The notes beneath the pieces are model-generated. The model worked only from the letters and a program-made list of their open reading frames with translations, was not told the origin of the DNA and made no database searches. From the NCBI RefSeq assembly GCF_000026945.1, contig NC_012867.1, forward strand, positions 1,426,001-1,490,000: a stretch of DNA of 64,000 bases. Reading direction: 5' to 3'. This stretch comes from Candida dubliniensis CD36 (taxonomy: Eukaryota; Ascomycota; Pichiomycetes; Serinales; Debaryomycetaceae). Of this stretch, positions 54,001-62,610 are shown in pieces. A program made the position numbers and the translations under genes. Position 1 is the stretch's first letter; each line of letters starts with the position of its first letter.

Positions 54001-54676
54001 CTTTAAACGTATACATATTCCGTGATTCTCGTTTTAGTTGATTATCTTTGATAATGGGTGATAATAACCTTCTTGCTGCTAGTAAATCTTGAATGTTATG
54101 GAAACTTAGTTTAATCAAGGTTTTCTTCAAACCCAACAAATGGTTAGGTAATTTCAAATCTTCTTTTATGACTCGACCAAAACCTTTAACGTTTGCAGAT
54201 TCTAAATACTTTCTCATCCACTCTTCAACTTCCAGTTCATGATCTCCTGGTAACACGTCAACAAAAAAATATGGATCAAATTGTAGTGTGGCTTTAAAAC
54301 TTCCACCTTCTTCATCTAAGAAATAATAATCTACCCCGGAATATCCTGTTAAATAATCATCAGTGGGGATGGTTGTGGCGTGCATGTTGATTAACCAACC
54401 TTTTCGAGGTTTATTCCCGTCATTCTCTCCGTGTTCTAAACGATCAAAGCCCATAATCGAGTCAATGTGGTCTATTCGTTCAACCAATTCTTTCTTTTGT
54501 ATTGAATCATTAAGCATAGGATTATTAGCCACATAAGGATCAACTGGTTGTTGTTGCTGCTGGTTTCTCCCATTTTGCTGGCGGTAATCATTAGAATTTC
54601 TATAGTTGGTTGTCATCTGATTTTTAACAAAACGGGCTGACGTTGACCCTTTAAAAGTATTTGGTCGCAGTGACAT
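48041..54676 (-). CDS. POL2: DNA polymerase epsilon catalytic subunit
   Basis: 2211 residues (S. cerevisiae 2222). The leading-strand replicative polymerase. The proofreading exonuclease motif FDIETTKAP lies near 290. Polymerase motifs are HVDVASMYPNIM near 643, NSFYGYVMRKGSRWYS near 830, and ELDTDGIW near 872, the family form with a single DTD. The PIP box QKSISNFF near 1190 binds PCNA. The C-terminal half is the inactive polymerase repeat, ending in two cysteine modules (CDYC...CLNC; CNKCNQ...CKC) for Dpb2 and Fe-S binding. Intact throughout, with no frame break. An MCB box lies 172 bp upstream of the ATG. Confidence 0.98.
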   Translation of the reverse strand: MSLRPNTFKGSTSARFVKNQMTTNYRNSNDYRQQNGRNQQQQQPVDPYVANNPMLNDSIQKKELVERIDHIDSIMGFDRLEHGENDGNKPRKGWLINMHATTIPTDDYLTGYSGVDYYFLDEEGGSFKATLQFDPYFFVDVLPGDHELEVEEWMRKYLESANVKGFGRVIKEDLKLPNHLLGLKKTLIKLSFHNIQDLLAARRLLSPIIKDNQLKRESRNMYTFKEIETIMDPSVYIDDIREYDVPYHVRVSIDKNVRVGKWYDVYAKHSKVEFVEDKEKIAFADPVVLAFDIETTKAPLKFPDAKIDQIMMISYMIDGEGFLITNREIISEDIDDFEYTPKPEYPGMFTIFNEPDEKHALKRFFEHIRDVKPTVIATFNGDFFDWPFVENRTRFHDMDMFEEIGFAKDNEGEYKSKYCVHMDCFRWVKRDSYLPQGSQGLKAVTTAKLGYNPTELDPELMTPYAYDKPQLLSEYSVSDAVATYYLYYKYVHPFIFSLCTIIPLNPDEVLRKGTGTLCEMLLSVQAYEGNILLPNKHSDPIERFYDGHLLESETYVGGHVESLEAGVFRSDIPTHFKIDPSAIDELLGNLHNSIKFCIEVENGKKMEDVDNFDEIYSRIESSLLELKNNPSREEKPLIYHVDVASMYPNIMTSNRLQPDSMKSEEDCAACDFNRPGKNCDRRLPWAWRGEYYPAEMNEYNMIKRTLQNETFPGARPWLPPRTFDELSYAEQAAKIKKRISDYSRKVYHRVKSSKVVTREAIICQRENPFYVDTVRSFRDRRYEFKGLAKVWKGKVGKIAANDTIAKDEAKKMVVLYDSLQLAHKVILNSFYGYVMRKGSRWYSMEMAGVTCLTGATIIQMARALVERIGRPLELDTDGIWCILPKSFPENFNLKCKDGKKIFLEYPCSMLNYLVHEKFTNHQYQDLVDPDTFKYKTRSDNSIFFEVDGPYKAMILPTSKEEGKGLKKRYAVFNEDGSLAELKGFELKRRGELQLIKNFQSDIFKLFLEGDTLDTCYQAVATVANNWLDVLDTKGGMLEDEDLIELICENRSMSKSLAEYGDQKSTSITTAKRLGEFLGEEMVKDAGLATKYIISAKPIGSPVTERAIPVSIFSSDKKEIFLKKWLKDPSLNKFSPRDVIDWNYYYERLASVVQKIITIPAALQNVKNPVPRVPHPDWLQRKVKSSEDTMQQKSISNFFKQTTKENIKLKDIEDFGEVDASVPKGKVVKVTSRKRKSGKANIVDDAEEDEKNQAILNGPCPSMTEDYQGFLQYQKAKWKVQQAGRERRRRLFGTNSESSQRSTVGGMFRKRAENIAGSNWEILEYKLDSTKPGDLKVYVRASDKVHTFTFHVPKKVYASFKTKLSQRKSIPGCEIEESNAILPNGHDGTNLYKLTMAQSVFQEQMSDVDSLLQDSNIRGLYESNIDPVSRAIIELGNTIKFDDTRVGALGKGLKTGFNTRELIKVSSESYLRKFDMDIVYLLHIVTNSYEFFALFTTWENDCQMFVLKPSANAQELPSNMHKIYRDIYESKMEKLEKVLNVVNYPAEMSFDVKYYHDSAKLFKKLNQVIGKIHESRSNKAFLAIQSPYSSRILNVLNTTEDFPTIKMNISELSLPAVGWQSLISKRVINHYFVLGSWIKNLTAFAKYANIPLCNLQIENIGFLVDIEYARRLSENNIVLWWSPNPLPDLGGFEMDRMIDFDSLAFPTINNPEIYETACLEVEIGTLTINTILTSALINEAEGTDLADENMHFDKNNGASTFAEDSFSSPALSILRSMVKDWWDDALRNNVNADSIMNTLVTWVQRNDSMLYDPSLHYHVHNLTSKALLQLISEFKRMGAQVIFANRNKLLIQTSKISVENSYAYGQYILKAARSKPLFNFLDLRIVKYWDILIWMDEFNYGGRSCTEIVNEEMQNLVPENHWHLQKFLPIIFQNEFEDWLVIFLDALSKYKNENLLGKGVQANTPRVTQIVHILKGQKKLQAQEVEEEEVDHGVIETFKKPILRRIEKLYRRQLEAILNPEFKQEYEFPTLAGSYLHMKNPALELVKFLCHVFALSEKRSKEVRILKKELLLIFDVRDFSKDATFRDPCTSLKLPHVICDYCNHIRDIDLCREEEINIWNCLNCHKAYNKIALEEEIINQFNKLFVKFYGQDLKCNKCNQIRQNNMDLHCKCSGNWVETIGYHIVEKQFQTFVNVAKFYNLQLLNGLVEEIV

Positions 54677-55597
54677 CTTACTGTTTGGATTTATTAAATG
54701 TGATTTCTGTAGAAGCTTAATACAATCAAAGGTGAAATGGGGCGAATTAGGATTAGTTTATATCTGTCAAAGATTGGAAAAAAATAGAAAGAGTACTTGC
54801 AAGACAAGATGCAAATAATTTTTTTTTATTTTGGAAATTCTGATTACACGCGTATTCCTGTATATACGTATACCACCAGATTCTTACTATTTTTTATTGT
54901 GTTCATGATGATTTGTTGTAGAGGGAAAGCACCAGTTGATGTTGTTTCCTGCCAGGCCAGTCCCATTCATAAAAGTTGAAATTCAAAAACAGCCACTCAA
55001 AGAAATTCTTTTAAAAAAACAACAGCATTTCTAAAAAAGAGGTAAATGTAATATTGTATACCTTTTATCTGGAAGTAAGACAAAGAAGAAATGAAAAAAG
55101 AATAGGTTTTGACTACCTTGATAACTGTTATTTCAAAGAAGGTGTCAAAAGCCATGATGAAATACAGACCACTATTAATACAGGAGATCAATAATCTATA
55201 TATATATATATGTTTTGATATATTAATTTTAGGTCTGCTGCTCAAATGTATTTAATTTAGTATTACTCATAATCATTCAAATCAGAGTCAAAAAAACGAG
55301 GGGTACCACTTCTGTTCCCGATCTTACTAAGATTGTGAAGTATTTTTTCTTATTGCGAGGTTAAAAAAAAATAAAACGAAGTTAAATAAATTGAAGCAAA
55401 AAATTTTTCCTTTGCCTATCAACGGTGTCAGCCGAATTTTACGTAATCTTCCAGTTTTCTCCCTATCATATTTAAACGATGTAAATTTTCAACACATTTT
55501 AAAATCCATAAAATTTCAATCATTTAATTCATATTACTCCTTTTCTTTCTCGCCTTTTTTTTTTTTTTCACCGATTTACTCAGTTCCAACAACAATC
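54677..55597. other. Divergent promoter region between POL2 and C1-THF synthase
   Basis: 921 bp. MCB at 54848-54853 serves POL2. The right part (55331-55597) is open in frame with the C1-THF synthase although it contains no ATG. A T12 run lies just before the gene. (AT)n near 55197-55212. Confidence 0.65.
54848..54853. promoter_or_regulatory. MluI cell-cycle box upstream of POL2
   Basis: ACGCGT, the MBF-bound box of G1/S DNA-replication genes, 172 bp upstream of the POL2 start. Position and gene function both fit. Confidence 0.6.
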
Positions 55598-58438
55598 ATG
55601 GTAGCTGAACTTATTGATGGTAAAGCCATTGCTTTGGATCTTCGTACTAAGATCCATGATGATATTGCTCAATTTCAATTAAAACACCCAGAATTTAAAC
55701 CTCATTTATCGATTATTCAAGTTGGTGACAGACCAGATTCTAACACGTACGTCAAAATGAAATTGAAAGCAGCTGAAGAAGCTAGTATTGGTTGTGAACT
55801 TATTAAATTACCTGAAGATATCTCTGAATTTGAATTGTTGAGTCAAATTGAAAAGTTGAACAATTCATTGGATGTTGATGGGATTTTAGTACAATTGCCT
55901 TTACCTGGTCACATTGATGAAGCTAAAATTACTGATGCCGTTTTAGCTGACAAAGACGTTGATGGGTTTGGTCCATTCAATGTTGGGGAATTGGCCAAAA
56001 AAGGTGGTGAACCATTATTTTTGCCTTGCACACCAAAGGGGATCATGCATTTGTTTGAGAAATCTAAAATTGATCTTGAAGGTAAAGATGTTGTAGTTTT
56101 GGGGAGATCAGATATTGTTGGTAAACCAATTGCCCGTTTACTCACTAAGGCTAATGCAAATGTTACTGTTGTTCATTCCAAAACCCCATTAGAAAAACTT
56201 AAAAATTACTTGGCTGATGCCGACATTATTGTTGCCGCCATTGGACAACCACAATTTATTAAAGGTGAATGGTTAAAGGATGGTGTTGTAGTTATCGATG
56301 TTGGCACCAACTTTATTCCTGATGCTAGTAAAAAATCAGGCCAACGTATGGTTGGTGACGTTGAATTTGAATCTGCTAAAGAAAAGGCTAGTTTCATCAC
56401 CCCAGTTCCAGGTGGTGTTGGTCCAATGACAGTTGCTTGTCTTTTGGATAATGTTGTCATTGGTGCCAAAAAACATTACAAGACCAACAATGAGACACCA
56501 AAGTTCACCAACCCTTTAAAATTGCATTTACAAAAACCAGTTCCTTCCGACTTTGAAATTTCTCGTGCTCAGCAACCAAAAAGAATTACTCAAGTTGCTG
56601 AAGAAGCAGGTATTTTGGATGCTGAATTAGAACCATTTGGTTTTTACAAGGCCAAAGTTTCCCTTGATATTTTGAAACGTTTGAACAACAAAGTTAATGG
56701 TAAATATGTTTTAGTTACTGGTATTACTCCAACTCCTTTAGGTGAAGGTAAATCTACTACTACTGTGGGATTGGCACAAGCTTTGGGTGCTCATTTGAAG
56801 AAAAATGTCTTTGCCAATGTCAGACAGCCATCTATGGGCCCAACATTTGGTATCAAAGGTGGTGCTGCCGGTGGTGGTTACTCACAAGTCATTCCTATGG
56901 ATGAATTCAACATGCACGTTACGGGTGATATACATGCCATAACAATGGCCAACAACTTGTTAGCTGCAGCAATCGATACAAGAATGTTTCATGAAAGCAC
57001 CCAAAAGGATGGTCCTTTGTACAGAAGATTAGTACCAGAAAAGAAAGGTGTCAGAAAATTCACCCCTTCAATGTTGAGAAGATTAGAAAAGTTGGGAATT
57101 ACCAAAACTGATCCTAATGAATTGACCCCAGAGGAGATCACACAATTTGCCAGATTGGACATTGATCCGGAATCCATTACTTGGAGAAGAGTTGTTGATT
57201 GTAATGATCGATTCTTGAGAGGAATTACTGTTGGTCAAGCACCAACAGAAAAAGGGTTCACTAGAGCCACTGGATTTGATATCACTGTTGCTTCGGAATG
57301 TATGGCTATCTTGGCATTGGCCAACTCCTTAGAAGATATGAGAGAAAGATTAGGTAAAATGGTTATTGGGTCTTCCAAAGCTGGAGTTCCAATTACTTGT
57401 GAAGATATTGGATGTGCTGGTGCCTTGACAGCCTTGTTAAAAGATGCCATCAAACCAAATATTATGCAAACATTGGAAGGTACCCCAGTTTTCGTTCATG
57501 CTGGTCCATTTGCCAATATTTCCATTGGTGCTTCATCTATTTTAGCCGATAAAATGGCTTTGAAATTAGCCGGTACTTCTACTGAATTGTCTGAAGAAGA
57601 AAGAAAAGAACAAGAAGGTTATGTGGTTACTGAAGCTGGATTTGATTTTACTATGGGTGGTGAAAGATTCATTAATATCAAATGTAGATCATCAGGATTA
57701 GTTCCCGATGTCATTGTCATTGTTGCCACTGTTCGTGCATTGAAAGTTCATGGTGGTGGTCCAGAAGTCAAAGCTGGTGCACCATTGGCTCCAGAATACA
57801 CTCAAGAAAACGTTGAGTTGTTGAGAAAAGGTTGTTCCAACTTGGCCAAACATATTGCCAATGCCAAGAGTTATGGTTTGCCAGTAGTTGTTGCCATCAA
57901 CAAAATGTCTTCTGATTCCGACAAAGAACATGAAGTTATCAGAGAGGAAGCCTTGAAAGCTGGAGCTGTTGATGCTATTGTATCCAACCATTGGGAAGAA
58001 GGTGGCAAAGGTGCTGTTGATTTAGCTCAAGGTGTTATCAATGCTGCCAATTCACCAGAAAAGAATTTCAACTTTTTGTATGGATTAGAACCATCAGTGG
58101 AAGAAAAAATTTCTACTATTGCCAAGGAAATGTATGGTGCTGGTGAAGTTGAATTTTTGCCAGAAGCACAAAAGAAGATTGATCTTTATACTAAACAGGG
58201 TTTTGGTAAATTACCTATTTGTATTGCCAAAACACAATATTCATTGTCACATGACGCCAATTTGAAAGGTGTTCCAACTGGATTCAAATTCCCAATCAGA
58301 GATGTTAGAGCTTCAATTGGTGCTGGTTACTTGTATGCTTTGGCGGCTGAAATTCAAACCATTCCAGGTTTGCCAACTCATTGTGGATTTATGAATGTTG
58401 AAGTCAATGAAGATGGTGAAATTGATGGATTGTTTTAA
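55598..58438 (+). CDS. MIS11: Trifunctional C1-tetrahydrofolate synthase
   Basis: 946 residues from the ATG at 55598, the same length as cytosolic S. cerevisiae Ade3. It interconverts one-carbon THF units: N-terminal methylene-THF dehydrogenase/cyclohydrolase (about 1-330, with YVKMKLKAAEE and the GRSDIVGKP nucleotide-binding loop), then 10-formyl-THF synthetase (with the P-loop TPLGEGKSTTTVG near 380). It supplies purine, thymidylate and methionine synthesis. C. albicans calls the gene I recall at this position MIS11 (mitochondrial type), yet the ATG form has no presequence. The frame stays open about 89 codons upstream, with a basic, Ser-rich, presequence-like stretch but no ATG. Whether it is cytosolic, mitochondrial or both is not settled. 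Confidence 0.93.
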   Translation: MVAELIDGKAIALDLRTKIHDDIAQFQLKHPEFKPHLSIIQVGDRPDSNTYVKMKLKAAEEASIGCELIKLPEDISEFELLSQIEKLNNSLDVDGILVQLPLPGHIDEAKITDAVLADKDVDGFGPFNVGELAKKGGEPLFLPCTPKGIMHLFEKSKIDLEGKDVVVLGRSDIVGKPIARLLTKANANVTVVHSKTPLEKLKNYLADADIIVAAIGQPQFIKGEWLKDGVVVIDVGTNFIPDASKKSGQRMVGDVEFESAKEKASFITPVPGGVGPMTVACLLDNVVIGAKKHYKTNNETPKFTNPLKLHLQKPVPSDFEISRAQQPKRITQVAEEAGILDAELEPFGFYKAKVSLDILKRLNNKVNGKYVLVTGITPTPLGEGKSTTTVGLAQALGAHLKKNVFANVRQPSMGPTFGIKGGAAGGGYSQVIPMDEFNMHVTGDIHAITMANNLLAAAIDTRMFHESTQKDGPLYRRLVPEKKGVRKFTPSMLRRLEKLGITKTDPNELTPEEITQFARLDIDPESITWRRVVDCNDRFLRGITVGQAPTEKGFTRATGFDITVASECMAILALANSLEDMRERLGKMVIGSSKAGVPITCEDIGCAGALTALLKDAIKPNIMQTLEGTPVFVHAGPFANISIGASSILADKMALKLAGTSTELSEEERKEQEGYVVTEAGFDFTMGGERFINIKCRSSGLVPDVIVIVATVRALKVHGGGPEVKAGAPLAPEYTQENVELLRKGCSNLAKHIANAKSYGLPVVVAINKMSSDSDKEHEVIREEALKAGAVDAIVSNHWEEGGKGAVDLAQGVINAANSPEKNFNFLYGLEPSVEEKISTIAKEMYGAGEVEFLPEAQKKIDLYTKQGFGKLPICIAKTQYSLSHDANLKGVPTGFKFPIRDVRASIGAGYLYALAAEIQTIPGLPTHCGFMNVEVNEDGEIDGLF

Positions 58439-59065
58439 AAAAAAGAGAACTTAAGGAATCTGAAATTCAATTTAGAAGGCAGATTTTGGATATTTTAAAA
58501 CTTTTTCAACAATGTTTTAATGAATGTCACGAATAGATTTTTATTTTCAGTTTTTATGTATTTTGGATTTGTAATTAGATTTTGTCTTTTTTTTTTTATA
58601 TATAGGATAGTTTCAACACAAACGTAATGATATATACAGATATACATGTTTTAGTATTAGTGAAGTAGGAATCACTAGCGTTGTATGCCTAAATCGTCTT
58701 TTTCAGAATGTAGGGGGACAAAGAATTGATTCTGGTGGTGTTTTAGGGCTAATATACAACAGTAAGCTTGGGGCTAAGAAAAATGCCCACGAGAAAATTG
58801 AGAGTAGTCATTTTATTTTTCCCATTGAACACACACGCACACTAATTTCAATTTCATTCCCACAGCAAAAAAAAAAAAAAATGAGACAGAAAATTTTCTT
58901 TCAATTGTTTAATAAGTCTTTGATAGATAACGAATTCCTATAACACCCCTTCCCCAATTGGTATAGAACTTGCACATATCAAGTCACACAATTAAATTAT
59001 TGGAACATTATACATTCACGTGTACATATTATAGAACTACCTATTAAATCAAATACTTTTGAGAA
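58439..59065. other. Intergenic region upstream of the rhodanese gene
   Basis: 627 bp. CACGTG at 59017-59022 lies 44 bp before the rhodanese ATG, and an A14 run is near 58867. No gene seen. Confidence 0.6.
59017..59022. promoter_or_regulatory. E-box CACGTG upstream of the rhodanese gene
   Basis: CACGTG is the core of Cbf1/Pho4-type sites; Cbf1 controls sulfur genes in yeasts, and the downstream gene is a sulfurtransferase. At 44 bp from the ATG it may lie in the leader, so its role is doubtful. Confidence 0.3.
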
Positions 59066-59611
59066 ATGTTTGCATTAAAGAAATCCACTACTTCAATTAT
59101 CAAAACAGTGGTCGCCCCAACATCATCTCGTTATTTATCTTCCATCACATTTAGATCAATCCCAAGATCATTCCATAATGCCACTAAATCTTCTTTGTTT
59201 AATGGATTGAAAGCCACACCAAGATTCTATAGTGTGTTAACTGAATCCCCAGAGGCAAAAGTGTACAAATACGATGATGTTAAAGACGTAGCAGTACACC
59301 CTGAAAAACATCCAGATTCTATTTTAGTAGATGTTAGAGAACCAACTGAGTTTGGAGATGGTCATATACCAGGAGCTTTGAATATCCCATTCAAAAGTAG
59401 TCCTGGTGCATTGGATTTACCAGAAGAAGAATTTCAAGAACATTTTGGTTTCTCTAAACCAAGTACTGATAAAGAATTGATTTTCTATTGTCTTGGAGGT
59501 GTTAGATCTACTGCAGCTGAAGAATTAGCCAATACTTTTGGTTATAAAAAAAGAGGAAATTACCTTGGAAGTTGGGAAGATTGGGTACAACATGAAAATA
59601 AAAAGAACTAA
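59066..59611 (+). CDS. Mitochondrial rhodanese-domain protein (thiosulfate sulfurtransferase-like)
   Basis: 181 residues. The first ~60 are Ser/Thr/Arg/Lys-rich and nearly free of acids (MFALKKSTTSIIKTV...), a mitochondrial presequence. A single rhodanese domain follows (about 70-175) with VDVREPTEFGDGHIPGALNI, the active loop CLGGVRS containing Cys142, and a C-terminal LGSWEDW. It resembles S. cerevisiae Rdl1/Rdl2 (Rdl2 is mitochondrial). It would transfer sulfur from thiosulfate or a persulfide to an acceptor. No frame break. Confidence 0.88.
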   Translation: MFALKKSTTSIIKTVVAPTSSRYLSSITFRSIPRSFHNATKSSLFNGLKATPRFYSVLTESPEAKVYKYDDVKDVAVHPEKHPDSILVDVREPTEFGDGHIPGALNIPFKSSPGALDLPEEEFQEHFGFSKPSTDKELIFYCLGGVRSTAAEELANTFGYKKRGNYLGSWEDWVQHENKKN

Positions 59612-59915
59612 TAATACAAAGGACAATTAAGTTAGTTTGTCAGTTTTTTCCCCCGTTCCCATTTCCGTTCCCATTCATATAATGGACTTTATCAAGTATT
59701 CTACATACGTTGTTGCCCATGTATATATATGTTTCGACACATATGCCACCCTCTTGTCAAATAGTTTTATTAATGTTTTTATTTTATTTTATTTTGTTTT
59801 GTTTTGTTTTGTTCCAAACATTTTTGCTATGTTTTTTGTTGATAATTTTATAGAACAGAAAAGAAATATATATATGTATATTAAGAAGAAAGAAAGGACT
59901 CTATAAAGACAACGT
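59612..59915. other. Convergent 3' region between the rhodanese gene and RRP36
   Basis: 304 bp. Contains (ATTTT)3 running into (GTTTT)3 at 59781-59810, a pentanucleotide tract with one base changed midway. Nothing else. Confidence 0.65.
59781..59810 (+). repeat. (ATTTT)3(GTTTT)3 compound microsatellite
   Basis: Three ATTTT units directly followed by three GTTTT units, in a 3' flank. Confidence 0.8.
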
Positions 59916-60773
59916 TTATCGATTAGTTGGCCTAAATTCCAATTGTCGGAATTCTTTACCCAATCTCTTTTTCCTTTTCCTTTCCATTGCTTTTTCTCTT
60001 TGTTTAGGTTTCATAGAATCAAATTTGGCCTTTTGTAATATCTTTCGTTTATCACTACGTTTAAGAAAATAAGGTTTATTTACTTTACCTTCTTTAAAAC
60101 TTTCCATTTGTTGCTTTTTATAATTTGATAATATATTATTTTCCAAATCACGATTTTTCAAAGTATCCATTCGAGATTTCAATGATTGTAACTGTAGTTT
60201 AATCTCTTCTCTTTCATCATCATTCAATTTATTCTTTTTATCCTTTAATAAACTTTCCATACTTGCTATTTCTTGCTTTCGATATTCATCTAAAAAGGCA
60301 TAATCTTTCCTTGCCTTTATCAAATCAGCTTTCCCATACGCAGCATCAAATCTAATATCAGTATGTAAAGTTTGTTGCTTTCGAGAGGGTAATCCTGGTA
60401 TATCTCTTATCCTTGAGACTGGTCGTTTGGAAGAGGATTCTGATGGCGCATGTTTGTTTTTCTTCTTTTTGGTATCTTTGGAACTTGTTTCTTCTGGTGG
60501 ACCATCTGAATCTGAGTCTGAATCGAAAAATTCTTCAGAGGAATTATTAATATTCTCCTTCCATGATGAGGGTTTATGCTTTTGGTTGTTTTTATTTAGT
60601 TTGGTTTGAGCTCGATTAAGAGCACCAAATGATATTTTGGACATTTCATCAACATCTGAATCTGATTCTGAACCAATATTTGAACGGCCTTTATTTAAAG
60701 TATATTCCAATTCATCTTGTGAAGATTCATCTTCATCGTAATATGACGGTCTTATTGTTTTACCTCTTGACAT
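59916..60773 (-). CDS. RRP36: Rrp36, 90S pre-ribosome/SSU processome protein
   Basis: 285 residues from the ATG at 60773 (MSRGKTIRPSYYDE); the frame extends 19 codons further to a TTG only. Rrp36 acts in early cleavages of 35S pre-rRNA in the nucleolus. The first half is acidic and low in complexity; the second half holds the family block RFDAAYGKADLIKARKDYAFLDEY and the basic end YFLKRSDKRKILQKAKFDSM followed by a KRKKRLGKEFRQL tail. S. cerevisiae Rrp36 is 300 residues. An exact PAC motif lies 71 bp upstream. Confidence 0.92.
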   Translation of the reverse strand: MSRGKTIRPSYYDEDESSQDELEYTLNKGRSNIGSESDSDVDEMSKISFGALNRAQTKLNKNNQKHKPSSWKENINNSSEEFFDSDSDSDGPPEETSSKDTKKKKNKHAPSESSSKRPVSRIRDIPGLPSRKQQTLHTDIRFDAAYGKADLIKARKDYAFLDEYRKQEIASMESLLKDKKNKLNDDEREEIKLQLQSLKSRMDTLKNRDLENNILSNYKKQQMESFKEGKVNKPYFLKRSDKRKILQKAKFDSMKPKQREKAMERKRKKRLGKEFRQLEFRPTNR

Positions 60774-61200
60774 GGACAAAGGCTGGACAGTGTGTGATAA
60801 AGCAATGTCAGTAGGAACTTGTAAAAGCAAAAAAATATTTGGTGCGATGAGTACACCACACAGAACTAGTCTAACAAACTTCTAAGTTTGTGTGGGTTGG
60901 CTTTACCAAAAAATTATTGCAAACATCTCACTATGACATGATTGATTTGCACAATGATTCTAGTATATCTTTATTGTAGAAGAACTTTATATTTATACAA
61001 TTTGAGTTGAATTATATTAGCGTCTTTTGATTTTGGTTTACCCGGAGATAAGCTAACTGAATAAATCGCATTATTATATGAGGATGATTGTTTGTTTGTT
61101 TTCTCTTTGTTCCCCTTCAACATCTGTCTCCATTGGAATCTTCTCCTCCGCCCGCTTGCATTATACAAACCTTAATATTCCGTAAATCTTTCATTAGATC
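60774..61200. other. Divergent promoter region between RRP36 and SPT10
   Basis: 427 bp. PAC core GCGATGAG at 60844-60851, AT-rich otherwise. No gene recognised. Confidence 0.65.
60844..60851 (+). promoter_or_regulatory. PAC motif upstream of RRP36
   Basis: GCGATGAG is the core of the PAC element bound by Tod6/Dot6 in yeasts and common before ribosome-biogenesis genes. It lies 71 bp from the RRP36 ATG, an ideal distance. Confidence 0.6.
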
Positions 61201-62610
61201 ATGTCAAGCCATGGGTCTCATAGTACACCAGTATCATCTTCCACAGATAATAGCACTCTTAATGAAGAAATCGATAAATCTACAGGGAATCTAATAATAA
61301 ATATAGATCCTTATGCTATACTACTAAAGGATGGTTCTACTAAAGCCACCATATACCCAATTTCATCTCCCAATGATATATCTCCTAATCTACTAGCATT
61401 TCTATGGGATGAATATAATATGGAGATTGAAAAAGGCGAGACTTTAACTTTTTATGAACCATTATCGTTCGAAATATTTATTTCTCATTGGTTTGATTCA
61501 GCCAGTATAGTGGCCATAATGGTTGTTGGTGATGAAACCAACATGGATGATCTTGGCAATGACGAATTGCATGAATGGCCTAGTGAATTGCTTGGAATTT
61601 TCAATATTAAGCCTAATTTCCCTGGTTGTCAAAGAAGTGGACATATATGTACTGGAGAATTTTTAGTCAATGCTGGAATAAGAGGCCGTGGAATTGGCAA
61701 GACTTTAACTGAGTGTTTTATGCAATGGGCTCTTAAATTAGGATATACTTATGTTATATTTAATTTAGTGTTAGAAACAAATGTTGCGGCAAGAAAATTA
61801 TGGGAATCACTTAATTTCACTAGATTAGGAAGAATAAACAATGTAGCTATTATGGGTCACGATGATCAGGAACGTGAATTAGTTGATGGGATAATATATG
61901 GGAAAAGTATTGAATATAATATGATGACAGAATCAATGAAAACTTCACAAACTGAATTAGATTTGAATAATGGTAAATTTGAAAATTTGAAATATTATTT
62001 ACAAACAGGTAATTATCCTCCAAATGTTGATAATAAAGAAAAATCAAGATTAAGAGCAAATAAAGCAAATTATTATTTGAAAGATGATAAATTAATGGTG
62101 AATGGACGAGAAGTTGTATCTAATATAGATCTACAATTGAAAATATGTCACTTGATTCATGAAGAAAATGGACATCTGGGGATAAATCGAACAACAACAT
62201 TAATAAGTCAGAAATATCATTGGATAAGAATAAAAGAAACTGTGGCCAAAGCACTAAAGCTATGTCAAGAATGTAAAAATAATTCCCTTCAAGCAAAGGA
62301 AGAATTTTTGAATCAATCAAATAAAAGAATTAAATTACAGAAAAAAGTGACTAACTCACTAATGCCATTAGATGAACGACAGTTTGAACAGGCGGTAATT
62401 CAAGCAAAACAACGACTAAATGATACAAATAATGTATCTTATGCTGATGTTGCTAGGTCTGCTATTGATGATGATGATGACGATGATGGTGGCACACAAA
62501 TTCAATCAAACCAACAAAGTGTTCATCCTCAAGTCAAAACATATGATAAGCTGTCCAATGGCCATCAACCCCTGCTGTCAGTTGATCCATCAGTTAGAAC
62601 TTACTACTAG
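61201..62610 (+). CDS. SPT10: Spt10, histone-gene activator: GNAT domain plus HHCC zinc finger
   Basis: 469 residues (S. cerevisiae 640). The GNAT core (about 100-230) has LLGIFNIKPNFPGCQRSGHI, the acetyl-CoA loop RGRGIGK and LVLETNVAARKLWESLNF. A DNA-binding HHCC finger of the retroviral-integrase type follows (about 319-363: HEENGHLGINRT ... CQEC). S. cerevisiae Spt10 binds paired elements in core histone promoters and supports H3 K56 acetylation. This protein lacks most of the long Sc C-terminus and instead ends in a short acidic/Asn-rich tail (Asp run near 422-428). Same-window histone genes are likely targets by analogy. Confidence 0.9.
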   Translation: MSSHGSHSTPVSSSTDNSTLNEEIDKSTGNLIINIDPYAILLKDGSTKATIYPISSPNDISPNLLAFLWDEYNMEIEKGETLTFYEPLSFEIFISHWFDSASIVAIMVVGDETNMDDLGNDELHEWPSELLGIFNIKPNFPGCQRSGHICTGEFLVNAGIRGRGIGKTLTECFMQWALKLGYTYVIFNLVLETNVAARKLWESLNFTRLGRINNVAIMGHDDQERELVDGIIYGKSIEYNMMTESMKTSQTELDLNNGKFENLKYYLQTGNYPPNVDNKEKSRLRANKANYYLKDDKLMVNGREVVSNIDLQLKICHLIHEENGHLGINRTTTLISQKYHWIRIKETVAKALKLCQECKNNSLQAKEEFLNQSNKRIKLQKKVTNSLMPLDERQFEQAVIQAKQRLNDTNNVSYADVARSAIDDDDDDDGGTQIQSNQQSVHPQVKTYDKLSNGHQPLLSVDPSVRTYY

